Positions 1 through 6,448 of a stretch of 6,547 bases of DNA are shown piece after piece. A model generated the notes under the pieces. That model was not told the origin of the DNA and did not search any database. It saw only the letters and a list, made by a program, of their open reading frames with translations. Source of the stretch: an uncultured Pelagibacteraceae bacterium. GTDB taxonomy: Bacteria > Pseudomonadota > Alphaproteobacteria > Pelagibacterales > Pelagibacteraceae. Position 1 is the stretch's first letter. Each line of letters begins with the position of its first letter. The stretch spans positions 1 to 6,547 of the forward strand of contig CACGET010000040.1 in assembly GCA_902572155.1 (NCBI GenBank). Direction: 5' to 3'. A program made the position numbers and the translations under genes.

Positions 1-284
1 CCTGTAATTGAAACATTTATTTGAGCTTTGGAAATTTTTGCTAAATTTTTAACCATGGTCTCACAGCATTGATGGCTAACAGCACCATATTTTTGAATAA
101 TATTCTTATTTACCTTTAAAACATTTATTTTTGCTTGATTTGAATATGTAACAAGACCCAAACCAAATACTTTTGATGCCCCACTAATAGAGGCAAGTGC
201 TGAAGCTACCATTCCACCAGTACAAGACTCGGCAAAGGCAATTTTTAGTTTTTTCTTTGTTAATATTTTTACTAGGTTTTTCAT
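1..284 (-). CDS. CinA C-terminal-domain protein (nicotinamide-nucleotide amidase type), 3' end cut by window
   Basis: This is the N-terminal 94 residues of a minus-strand gene that runs off the left edge. I read it by translating the reverse strand from ATG at 284-282. It shows the CinA C-terminal domain signature: AESCTGG at residues 18-24, the GAS of the following loop at 35-37, VTYSNQAK at 45-52, GAVS at 67-70, and the start of the conserved TG turn where the sequence ends. The domain begins right after the start codon, so this is a stand-alone amidase domain without the N-terminal molybdopterin-binding-like half of long CinA proteins. The family includes PncC, which deamidates nicotinamide mononucleotide in pyridine nucleotide salvage; that function here is inferred from the family. 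The ATG overlaps the pgpA stop codon as ATGA, which indicates translational coupling. The ispDF-pgpA-cinA order is common in alphaproteobacteria. The gene is a fragment only because of the window edge. Confidence 0.88.
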   Translation of the reverse strand, partial: MKNLVKILTKKKLKIAFAESCTGGMVASALASISGASKVFGLGLVTYSNQAKINVLKVNKNIIQKYGAVSHQCCETMVKNLAKISKAQINVSIT

Positions 285-787
285 ATTAAAATGTAGCTTT
301 TTAAAACCATGAAACAAATTAAAGATAAGACAACATAAAATCCAGCACAAACATCATCCATAATAACCCCTAAACTATTTTTATGTTTTTTATCAAAATA
401 ACTTACTGGAAACGGTTTCATAATGTCAAAATATCTAAATAAAATAAAACAAACTCCATAAAATATTAATGCTTCATCAGGTTGTTTATTCGTTCCATGT
501 GAAATTTCGTATAGGTATATTGGAATAGATTGTCCAATAAACTCATCAATAACTATTTCTCCAGGATCCTTGTTTTCACTATTTTTTGTGTGATTTGCAA
601 CTGCAATAAAAGAATATGCAAAGATTATTAATAGTCCTAAAAGGATAAAGTTTGAGTTTATTTGAAGGATATGAAAACAAACATATAAAATTATAACTGT
701 AGCTAATGATCCAAATGTTCCTGGAATAAATTTTGCTTTACCAAGACCAAACATTGTTACAAATAGAAAATTAAATTTATTAATCAT
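281..787 (-). CDS. pgpA: Phosphatidylglycerophosphatase A
   Basis: A 168-residue membrane enzyme that would remove the phosphate from phosphatidylglycerophosphate to give phosphatidylglycerol, the second committed step of phosphatidylglycerol and cardiolipin synthesis. PgpA-family motifs appear in order: PGTFGSLAT at 22-30, the acidic DPGEIVIDEFIGQ at 74-86, FRYFDIMKPFPV at 117-128, and GVIMDDVCAGFY at 140-151. The conserved Asp/Glu residues (D74, D81, E82, D121, D144, D145) fit the Mg2+-dependent active site known for the family. Hydrophobic stretches at about 27-40, 46-64, 105-118 and 150-167 fit an inner-membrane protein. Length matches the usual 160-170 residues. Its ATG lies within the last codons of ispDF (8-base overlap) and its TGA overlaps the cinA-type start (4-base overlap), so expression is probably coupled to both. 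No Shine-Dalgarno motif is visible. The family call is firm; substrate specificity is inferred. Confidence 0.93.
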   Translation of the reverse strand: MINKFNFLFVTMFGLGKAKFIPGTFGSLATVIILYVCFHILQINSNFILLGLLIIFAYSFIAVANHTKNSENKDPGEIVIDEFIGQSIPIYLYEISHGTNKQPDEALIFYGVCFILFRYFDIMKPFPVSYFDKKHKNSLGVIMDDVCAGFYVVLSLICFMVLKSYILI

Positions 788-1886
788 ATTTATTAATAGA
801 AGTGATTACTTCACAGGCTATAGCCTCTTCTTTTCCAATTAATCCTAATTTTTCAACAGTTTTACCTTTTAAATTTATTAAATCTTTATCAATACCTAGT
901 AGATTAGATAAAGATTTTATAATCTTATTTCTATATATTGAGATTTTAGGTTTTTCACATATCAAATTTATATCAAGATTATTGATGTAAAAATTATTTT
1001 TATTTAAAATTTCTAGTATTGGTTTCAACATATTTGTTGATCTAATATTTTTAAATTTATTTTTGGTATCTGGAAAAAAAGTACCAATATCTTTTTTTCT
1101 TATAGCTCCCAATAATGCATCAATGATTGCATGTAGTATTACATCACCATCTGAATGACCTTTTAAACCAGAGTGAAATGGTACTTTAACTCCCCCTAAA
1201 AAAAGCTTTTTGCCTCTAATTAATCTGTGTATGTCAAAACCAACTCCGTAGTATATTTTTGTTTCTTTGATATCTTCTTTATACGTGATTTTTTTATTAA
1301 AGTTTTCTCCTTTAATAAATTTAATTTTTAAATCATTTTTTATAAATAAAGTTGCTTCATCTTGAATTTTATTCTTTTCTTTAATTGATAAATTATATAA
1401 TTCTTTAAACTTAAAGGCCTGAGGTGTTTGCGTAAGTAATAATTTATCCCTATCTAAATTAAATAATTGATCTTTTATTTTAAATTTAATTGAATCTTTT
1501 GATTTTATAAATGGGACAATTGCTTTATTATTTTTAAGTAAATTAATTAAACTTTTTAATAAATTTACTGAAAAATTTGGTCTTGCGGCATCGTGTATTA
1601 GTACATTGTTTGGTTTAAATTTTTTTATATATTTAAGTGCTATTAAAGATGAGTCAGACCTTTCATTACCACCTTTAATAATTAAAACATTTTTTGGAAG
1701 ATTATCTTTAATTAATTTTTTATTATTAATTACCAATATTATCTTTTTAAATAATTTTGATCTTAGTGCTTTATTAATGGAATGTTCAAATAAAGGTTTA
1801 TTTTTATATATATTAAATTGTTTGGGTTTTTTTGAATTAAATCTTTTGCTTTGTCCTGATGCAAGTATTATAAAATAATTATTCAT
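780..1886 (-). CDS. ispDF: Bifunctional IspD/IspF enzyme of the MEP isoprenoid pathway
   Basis: A 368-residue fusion of two non-consecutive MEP-pathway enzymes. Residues 1 to about 210 are IspD (2-C-methyl-D-erythritol 4-phosphate cytidylyltransferase): the nucleotide-binding LASGQSKRF and PKQF at 8-24 (R15 and K22 match catalytic positions), IHDAARP at 97-103, R146, QTPQAF at 153-158, DEA at 176-178, and K199 before the ITYKEDI linker. Residues 211-368 are IspF (MECDP synthase): the metal ligands D218 and H220 in GFDIHR and H252 in the SDGD...LHAI stretch, FPDT at 271-274, and KTVEKLGLIG at 342-351. The intermediate kinase IspE is not in this window. The IspF motif after T343/E345 reads GKEEAIAC where GxEGIAA is more usual, a mild departure. 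IspDF fusions are typical of alphaproteobacteria and epsilonproteobacteria. The start is set by the family N-terminus and by the divergent ntrY start 24 bases away. First gene of the minus-strand operon. Confidence 0.96.
   Translation of the reverse strand: MNNYFIILASGQSKRFNSKKPKQFNIYKNKPLFEHSINKALRSKLFKKIILVINNKKLIKDNLPKNVLIIKGGNERSDSSLIALKYIKKFKPNNVLIHDAARPNFSVNLLKSLINLLKNNKAIVPFIKSKDSIKFKIKDQLFNLDRDKLLLTQTPQAFKFKELYNLSIKEKNKIQDEATLFIKNDLKIKFIKGENFNKKITYKEDIKETKIYYGVGFDIHRLIRGKKLFLGGVKVPFHSGLKGHSDGDVILHAIIDALLGAIRKKDIGTFFPDTKNKFKNIRSTNMLKPILEILNKNNFYINNLDINLICEKPKISIYRNKIIKSLSNLLGIDKDLINLKGKTVEKLGLIGKEEAIACEVITSINKYD
1846..1874 (+). promoter_or_regulatory. Candidate ntrY promoter inside the ispDF start
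   Basis: TTGCTT at 1846-1851 is followed, after a 17-base spacer, by TATAAA at 1869-1874. The -10 matches the sigma-70 consensus at 5 of 6 bases, but the -35 matches at only 3 of 6. Transcription would start near 1881, leaving a leader of about 30 bases before the ntrY ATG at 1911. The elements sit within the first codons of ispDF on the other strand. In DNA this AT-rich, such matches arise by chance, so this is only a plausible location. Confidence 0.27.
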
Positions 1887-1910
1887 TAATTTAGATGTAC
1901 TTAATTAAAA
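1887..1910. promoter_or_regulatory. 24-base divergent gap between ispDF and ntrY
   Basis: This is the only non-coding DNA between the two oppositely transcribed operons. It is almost all A/T and contains the palindrome TTAATTAA (1901-1908). It is too short to hold one full -35/-10 promoter plus leader, let alone two, so each promoter must extend into the opposite coding sequence. I see no Shine-Dalgarno motif on either strand. An in-frame TAA at 1902-1904 fixes ATG 1911 as the first possible ATG start of ntrY. Confidence 0.7.
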
Positions 1911-3692
1911 ATGGCTGATTTTATTAAAAAAAACATATACTTAATTTTCCTATTTATTATAACATTATCAGTAGGTTTTTTAACTTTTTTAACTTTTATT
2001 GACAAAGGTTTAATTGAGTTATCAGACAAAAATCTACAACTTTTACTCATTGTTAATATAGTTTTATTATTTCTTTTATTTATTTTCATATTTGTAGAAA
2101 CTAATAAGGCAATTAAAAATGATATCGACAAAGACGGTCTTAAATCCAACAAAAAATATATAACATATTTTGCTCTATTTACTTTAATCCCATCATTACT
2201 GATTTCTATATTTTCACTTTTTTTATTTTCTTTTGCTCTTGAGAAATATTTTGACAAAAAAGTTACAACTGTGGTGAATAATTCTTATGAGCTTGCTAAA
2301 AACTACGTAGAAGAAGTTAGAAATAAGATTCAATCTGACATAATTTTAATTGCCTTTGATTTAAACAAAAGTAAAAAATTCTTAAATGAAAATTTAAATG
2401 AATACAAAAGATTCTTAAATACTCAAAAGATTATAAGAGAGGTTGATGAAATTCATATAATTGATAATAAAAAAAAATTATTATTTACTACGTTAAATGA
2501 AAATCAAATATATATCCCTCCAGTTGATAAAGCTTTAAACTTGGTTCTTGATGATGATCGACCTTTAAAAATTATTAATGCTCAAGATAATAGGTCTGCA
2601 GCCATAATGAGACTTCAAAATTTTGATAACAGATTTATTTATGTTGTTAAATATTTAGATAAAGCAATTTCAAATTATTTGGCTGAGTCTCAAGAAGCTA
2701 TAAATTTTTATTATCGTGTTGAAGAAAAAAGCACTGGTATTAAGATTTCATTTGCAATTATTTATATAATTATTGTTTCTTTACTTTTATTTATATCTAT
2801 ATCAATTGCAATTCGTTTTTCATCAAGATTTTTTAGATCGATTAATAATCTTATCTTTGCATCAACAGCTATTGGAGATGGTAATCTTAATGCTAAAGTG
2901 CCTGAAGTTAAAACTGATAAAGATTTAGAAATTTTAAACAAAAATTTTAATTTAATGATTGATCGATTAAAAACACAACAAGAAAAACTTATTATTAATG
3001 AAAGACATGAAGCATGGGGAAATCTTGCAAGAAAATTAGCTCATGAAATTAAGAATCCTTTAACACCTATACAATTAACAATAGATAGAATTAAAAATAA
3101 ATACTCTGATCAGATTAATGATAAAAATCAAGATAGCTTCAATGATAATTTAAAGATCATAAATAATCAGATCAAACAAATTGAGAAATTAGTTAACGAA
3201 TTTTCTGATTTTGCAAGAATGCCAAAACCTATTTTAATTAATAATGATTTAGTTTTGATTATTAAAGATAATATTAATTTATTAAATCAGATTGATACTT
3301 CAATTGAATTTGATTTTATTAAAAATAAAGATAAAATTTTACTTAACAGTGATAAAGAACAAATCAGCAGAGTATTTTTAAACTTAATTAAAAATTCTAT
3401 TGAAAGTATTAAAGAAAAGGATCAAAATACTGCCATTATAGACAAAAAAATATCTATTGAATTAACAGAAGATGATAAGCATATTAGGTCTATTATAAAA
3501 GATACAGGAATAGGATTTAAAAATTTAAAGAATGATATCAAGGATATACTGAATCCATATTTTACAACAAAAAAAGATGGCACAGGATTAGGTCTATCAA
3601 TAGTAAACAAAATTATTAATGATCATAATGGAACAATTAAATTTAGCTCAATTAATAATGGAGCCAAAATTGAAATTATTTTTTTAAAATAA
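1911..3692 (+). CDS. ntrY: Membrane sensor histidine kinase NtrY, apparently lacking a PAS domain
   Basis: A 593-residue inner-membrane kinase, the likely sensor for the adjacent NtrX. Membrane segments lie at about 9-29, 42-62, 84-110 and 279-301. The Lys-rich loop at 64-83 fits the cytoplasmic side, which leaves residues 111-278 as a periplasmic sensing region. A HAMP linker follows (about 302-356). The kinase core is clear: the H-box LAHEIKNPLTPIQL at 376-389 with phospho-acceptor H378, the N-box NLIKNS at 491-496, the G1 box DTGIG at 531-535, the F-box NPYFTT at 548-553, and the G2 box GTGLGL at 557-562. The AHEIKNPLTPIQL form of the H-box is characteristic of NtrY. Typical NtrY proteins exceed 700 residues and carry a PAS domain between HAMP and the H-box; here only about 20 residues separate them. 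The stop is 2 bases before ntrX. ATG 1911 is the first ATG after an in-frame stop and gives a positive-inside N-terminus. The ligand or signal is unknown. Confidence 0.93.
   Translation: MADFIKKNIYLIFLFIITLSVGFLTFLTFIDKGLIELSDKNLQLLLIVNIVLLFLLFIFIFVETNKAIKNDIDKDGLKSNKKYITYFALFTLIPSLLISIFSLFLFSFALEKYFDKKVTTVVNNSYELAKNYVEEVRNKIQSDIILIAFDLNKSKKFLNENLNEYKRFLNTQKIIREVDEIHIIDNKKKLLFTTLNENQIYIPPVDKALNLVLDDDRPLKIINAQDNRSAAIMRLQNFDNRFIYVVKYLDKAISNYLAESQEAINFYYRVEEKSTGIKISFAIIYIIIVSLLLFISISIAIRFSSRFFRSINNLIFASTAIGDGNLNAKVPEVKTDKDLEILNKNFNLMIDRLKTQQEKLIINERHEAWGNLARKLAHEIKNPLTPIQLTIDRIKNKYSDQINDKNQDSFNDNLKIINNQIKQIEKLVNEFSDFARMPKPILINNDLVLIIKDNINLLNQIDTSIEFDFIKNKDKILLNSDKEQISRVFLNLIKNSIESIKEKDQNTAIIDKKISIELTEDDKHIRSIIKDTGIGFKNLKNDIKDILNPYFTTKKDGTGLGLSIVNKIINDHNGTIKFSSINNGAKIEIIFLK
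1956..1983 (-). promoter_or_regulatory. Candidate ispDF promoter inside the ntrY start
   Basis: On the minus strand an exact TATAAT (plus-strand 1961-1956) lies 16 bases downstream of TTAAAA, a 4-of-6 match to the -35 consensus. Transcription would begin near 1949, giving a leader of about 60 bases before the ispDF ATG at 1886. The site overlaps codons of the first membrane segment of NtrY. If both this and the candidate ntrY promoter are real, their transcripts overlap for roughly 70 bases. The base composition makes chance hexamers likely, so confidence is low. Confidence 0.25.
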
Positions 3693-3694
3693 TC

Positions 3695-5050
3695 ATGATA
3701 CCAGAAATATTAATTGTAGATGATAATGCTGATATTAGGAATATCATAAATGAGTTGATATTAGATGCGGGGTACAAAACAAGAGTAGCAGCTAATTACA
3801 ATCAAGCACTTACTGAAATTGATAAAAAACTTCCAGATGTAGCAATTTTAGATGTTAAACTTGATAAGGGTGATAATGATGGAATTGAATTATTATCTCA
3901 TATTAAATCTAAAAATAAAGATATACCAGTAATTATTATTTCTGGACATGCAAATATAGAAATGGCAGTCAAGTCATTAAAACATGGTGCGTTTGAATTT
4001 ATTGAAAAACCTTTTGATCAAGAAAGATTAATTAATTTTGTTAGTAGAGCTGTTGAAAATTATAATCTTAAAAAACAAAATAAAGAATATGAAAGTAAAT
4101 TATTTTCTTCATATGATTTAATAGGATCAAGTAAAAATATTACTAATATAATTGATCAAATTAAAAAAATCTCAATAACAGAAAGTAGGGTTTTTATTAA
4201 CGGTCCATCTGGATCAGGTAAAGAACTTATAGCAAGAAAAATCCATAAAAATTCAATAAGAGATAAAAAACCTTTTGTTATATTAAATGGGGCGTTACTT
4301 GACTCAAACAAATACGAACTTGAATTATTTGGTGAAGAAAAACAAAATGGCTCTATTTCATATGGTGCATTAGAAAAAGCAAATAAAGGTACTTTATTAA
4401 TTGATCAAATCTCTGAAATTCCTTTAGATATACAATCAAAGATATTGAGGGTTTTAATTGATCAAAAATTTAAAAGGATTAATGGCAATAGCGACATAAT
4501 TGTTGATGTAAGACTTATATGCTCATCAAGTAAAGACCTTAAAAAAGAAATCGAAATAGGAAATTTTAGAGAAGATCTTTACCACAGAATAAATGTTTTT
4601 GAAATTAATATAGAACCATTGAGTCAAAGAATTTCTGATATTCCTCTTCTTATCAAATATTTTTCAAAAAAAATATCTGAGAATTATAATATGAAAGAAC
4701 TAGATATAGATGAAAACAACGATTACATACTTAATCATAACTGGAAAGGTAATGTTAGGGAGCTAAGAAATTTAATTGAAAGAATTGCTATTCTTCAACC
4801 AGAAAATAAAGAAAAAATTTCTAACATTATAAAAGAATCATTAAAAGATAATAATTTTGATGATCAAATTGCTGAAAATAGCCTTTCTGTGCCATTAAAA
4901 GAGGCTAGAGAAAAATTTGAAAAAGAGTATTTAACTATTCAATTAAAAAAATTTAATGGAAATATATCAAAAACAGCTAATTTTGTTGGTATGGAAAGAA
5001 GTGCTCTACATCGAAAACTAAAGGTATTAGGTATTAGAGAATTTAATTAA
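3695..5050 (+). CDS. ntrX: Response regulator NtrX with a degenerate sigma-54-type AAA+ domain
   Basis: A 451-residue three-domain regulator, the expected phosphorylation partner of NtrY. The receiver domain (about 3-122) has the acidic pair D9/D10, phospho-acceptor D53, S83 and K105. The AAA+ domain (about 140-370) has Walker A GPSGSGKE at 170-177, ELFGEE at 209-214, FREDLYHRI at 291-299 with arginine-finger-type residues, and NVRELRN at 353-359. The GAFTGA loop expected after ELFGEE is absent; the sequence passes through QNGSISYGALEKA instead. Walker B reads LLIDQ (234-238), with Gln where Glu normally catalyses ATP hydrolysis. A Fis-type helix-turn-helix occupies about 408-446, ending in GMERSALHRKLKVLGI. 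Absence of GAFTGA is also known for other alphaproteobacterial NtrX proteins, so sigma-54 activation is unlikely; action as a DNA-binding activator or repressor is inferred. Two bases separate it from ntrY and two from trkA. Identity is firm; the target genes are not visible here. Confidence 0.94.
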   Translation: MIPEILIVDDNADIRNIINELILDAGYKTRVAANYNQALTEIDKKLPDVAILDVKLDKGDNDGIELLSHIKSKNKDIPVIIISGHANIEMAVKSLKHGAFEFIEKPFDQERLINFVSRAVENYNLKKQNKEYESKLFSSYDLIGSSKNITNIIDQIKKISITESRVFINGPSGSGKELIARKIHKNSIRDKKPFVILNGALLDSNKYELELFGEEKQNGSISYGALEKANKGTLLIDQISEIPLDIQSKILRVLIDQKFKRINGNSDIIVDVRLICSSSKDLKKEIEIGNFREDLYHRINVFEINIEPLSQRISDIPLLIKYFSKKISENYNMKELDIDENNDYILNHNWKGNVRELRNLIERIAILQPENKEKISNIIKESLKDNNFDDQIAENSLSVPLKEAREKFEKEYLTIQLKKFNGNISKTANFVGMERSALHRKLKVLGIREFN

Positions 5051-5052
5051 AA

Positions 5053-6444
5053 ATGAATATAATTATCTGTGGTGCTGGTAGAGTTGGTTTTACGATAGCA
5101 AAACAATTAAGTGAACAAGGCCATTCTATAACTGTTATTGATCAATCTAGTGAAGATATTCAAAAAATTGATGAAGCATTAGATGTAAAAGCGATCGTTG
5201 GAAAAGCAACATATCCGTCAATATTGGAAAAGGCAGATGCTTCTGAAGCAGATATGATTATAGCTGTAACTAGAAATGATGAAATTAATATGGTTATTTG
5301 TCAGATTGCTTTTTCTATTTTCAATATACCAAAAAAGATTGCAAGGATAAGATCTCAAGATTATCTAAACCCAAAATTTACTCGAGTTTACAATAAAGAG
5401 AATTTACCAATTGATGTAATTATTTCTCCAGAACTAGAAATTGCAAAATCAATTCAAAGAAAATTAGAAGCCCCAGGTGCTCTTGATAGTGTACCATTTG
5501 CTGATAACAAAATTAGACTATTAGAAATCTTAATTAATGAAGATTGTAAATTAATTAACATAAAACTCAACGACTTAACAAAAAAATACCCAAATTTGGA
5601 TGCAAATATCATTGGAATAATAAGAGATGATAAGTTTTTAATTCCAAAAAAAAATGATGATATAAAATATAACGATAAAATATATGTAATAATAAATTCA
5701 TCTCAAATGGCTGAAACTCTAAAAGTTTTTGGACACACAGAAAAAATTTCAAAAAAAATTCTCATTATTGGCGGAGGAAATATTGGGTTTAATTTAGCAA
5801 AAAATTTAGAGGAGTCATTAGACTCATCTCGTGTTAAGATTATTGAAAAAGATAAGGATAGATCTGAATATTTAGCTAGTGAATTAAATAATACAATTGT
5901 TTTAAATGGTAATGGTTTAGACGAGGAAGTTTTAGTTGAAGCAAATTTGGAAGAAGCCGAGACAGTGCTTGCTTTAACAAATGATGATGAAGATAATTTG
6001 ATGGTAAGTGTTTTAGTAGAAAAATTTGCCAAAGATGAAAAAGATATTGATGATAAAAGAACTATGGCTCTAATTAACAAACCAAATTACTCTTTACTTC
6101 AAAAATCACTAAAAATAGACGATATTATAGATCCTAGAATGAATACAGTTTCAAGTATTTTAAAACATATTCATAAAGGTACCATTGAAACTGCCTATAC
6201 AATCATGAATGGAGAATACGAAGTCATTGAAGCTGAAATTATAGAAACCTCTGAATTAATAAATAAGGAATTAAAAAATTCAAACTTACCAGTAGAAATA
6301 AGGATTGGTGCGATTTTAAGAGATCAAAAAGTTATTATACCTCGATCAGATTTTGTATTTGAAAAAGATGATACAGTAGTTTTTTTAGCAAAAAAAGACT
6401 CCATTTCTGTTGTTGAAAATATATTCAGAATAAGCTCTATCTAA
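5053..6444 (+). CDS. trkA: Trk potassium uptake system NAD-binding subunit TrkA
   Basis: A 463-residue cytoplasmic protein, close to the usual 458, built as two tandem RCK units. The first Rossmann fold opens with GAGRVG at 7-12 and has the acidic D30 at the end of the second strand; the conserved TRNDEINM follows at 73-80. The first TrkA-C domain spans about 140-222. The second Rossmann fold opens with GGGNIG at 240-245 with acidic E265, followed by TNDDEDNLM at 309-317. The second TrkA-C domain is about 380-460. TrkA binds NAD(H) or adenine nucleotides and gates the membrane pore TrkH/TrkG for K+ uptake. An acidic stretch at 327-335 (KDEKDIDDK) sits where most homologues have a short Gly-Ala turn, so a small insertion is likely. 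It starts 2 bases after the ntrX stop with no Shine-Dalgarno motif, so co-expression with ntrYX is expected. The next gene, 4 bases on, is probably its partner trkH. Confidence 0.95.
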   Translation: MNIIICGAGRVGFTIAKQLSEQGHSITVIDQSSEDIQKIDEALDVKAIVGKATYPSILEKADASEADMIIAVTRNDEINMVICQIAFSIFNIPKKIARIRSQDYLNPKFTRVYNKENLPIDVIISPELEIAKSIQRKLEAPGALDSVPFADNKIRLLEILINEDCKLINIKLNDLTKKYPNLDANIIGIIRDDKFLIPKKNDDIKYNDKIYVIINSSQMAETLKVFGHTEKISKKILIIGGGNIGFNLAKNLEESLDSSRVKIIEKDKDRSEYLASELNNTIVLNGNGLDEEVLVEANLEEAETVLALTNDDEDNLMVSVLVEKFAKDEKDIDDKRTMALINKPNYSLLQKSLKIDDIIDPRMNTVSSILKHIHKGTIETAYTIMNGEYEVIEAEIIETSELINKELKNSNLPVEIRIGAILRDQKVIIPRSDFVFEKDDTVVFLAKKDSISVVENIFRISSI

Positions 6445-6448
6445 TTTA

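Noticed and set aside
802..1878. Plus-strand open frames antisense to ispDF (62 and 90 codons, at 802-990 and 1606-1878)
   Set aside because: Both lie opposite conserved IspF and IspD motifs, show no recognisable domain and lack initiation signals.
1895..1918. Seven-codon leader ORF (ATG at 1895, stop at 1916-1918) overlapping the ntrY start
   Set aside because: It has no Shine-Dalgarno motif, no regulatory codon bias, and ATG-to-stop stretches this short are common by chance in AT-rich DNA.
1926..1933. Eight-A run just after the ntrY start as a programmed frameshift site
   Set aside because: It encodes Ile-Lys-Lys-Asn in a frame that stays open for 593 codons; such runs are ordinary at this base composition.
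1901..2257. 118-codon minus-strand open frame antisense to the ntrY membrane region
   Set aside because: It overlaps the divergent gap and the well-supported NtrY N-terminus; its Lys/Ser/Ile content mirrors the opposite strand and no motif is present.
3422..3610. 62-codon minus-strand open frame opposite the NtrY ATPase domain
   Set aside because: It is an antisense shadow of the conserved G1, F and G2 boxes.
4014..5145. Five copies of the palindrome TTGATCAA (4014, 4152, 4401, 4458, 5138) in about 1.1 kb
   Set aside because: Each copy encodes an Asp-Gln dipeptide (GAT CAA) within ntrX or trkA, spacing is irregular, and none lies in non-coding DNA; codon choice explains it better than a binding site or repeat.
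5703..6080. 125-codon open frame on the minus strand within trkA
   Set aside because: It is Ser-rich low-complexity translation antisense to a well-supported TrkA frame with clear RCK motifs; no family is recognisable.
6445..6448. Possible terminator after trkA using the T-rich stretch at 6478-6487
   Set aside because: No stable GC-containing hairpin precedes the T run, and it lies inside an open frame that continues to the window end.
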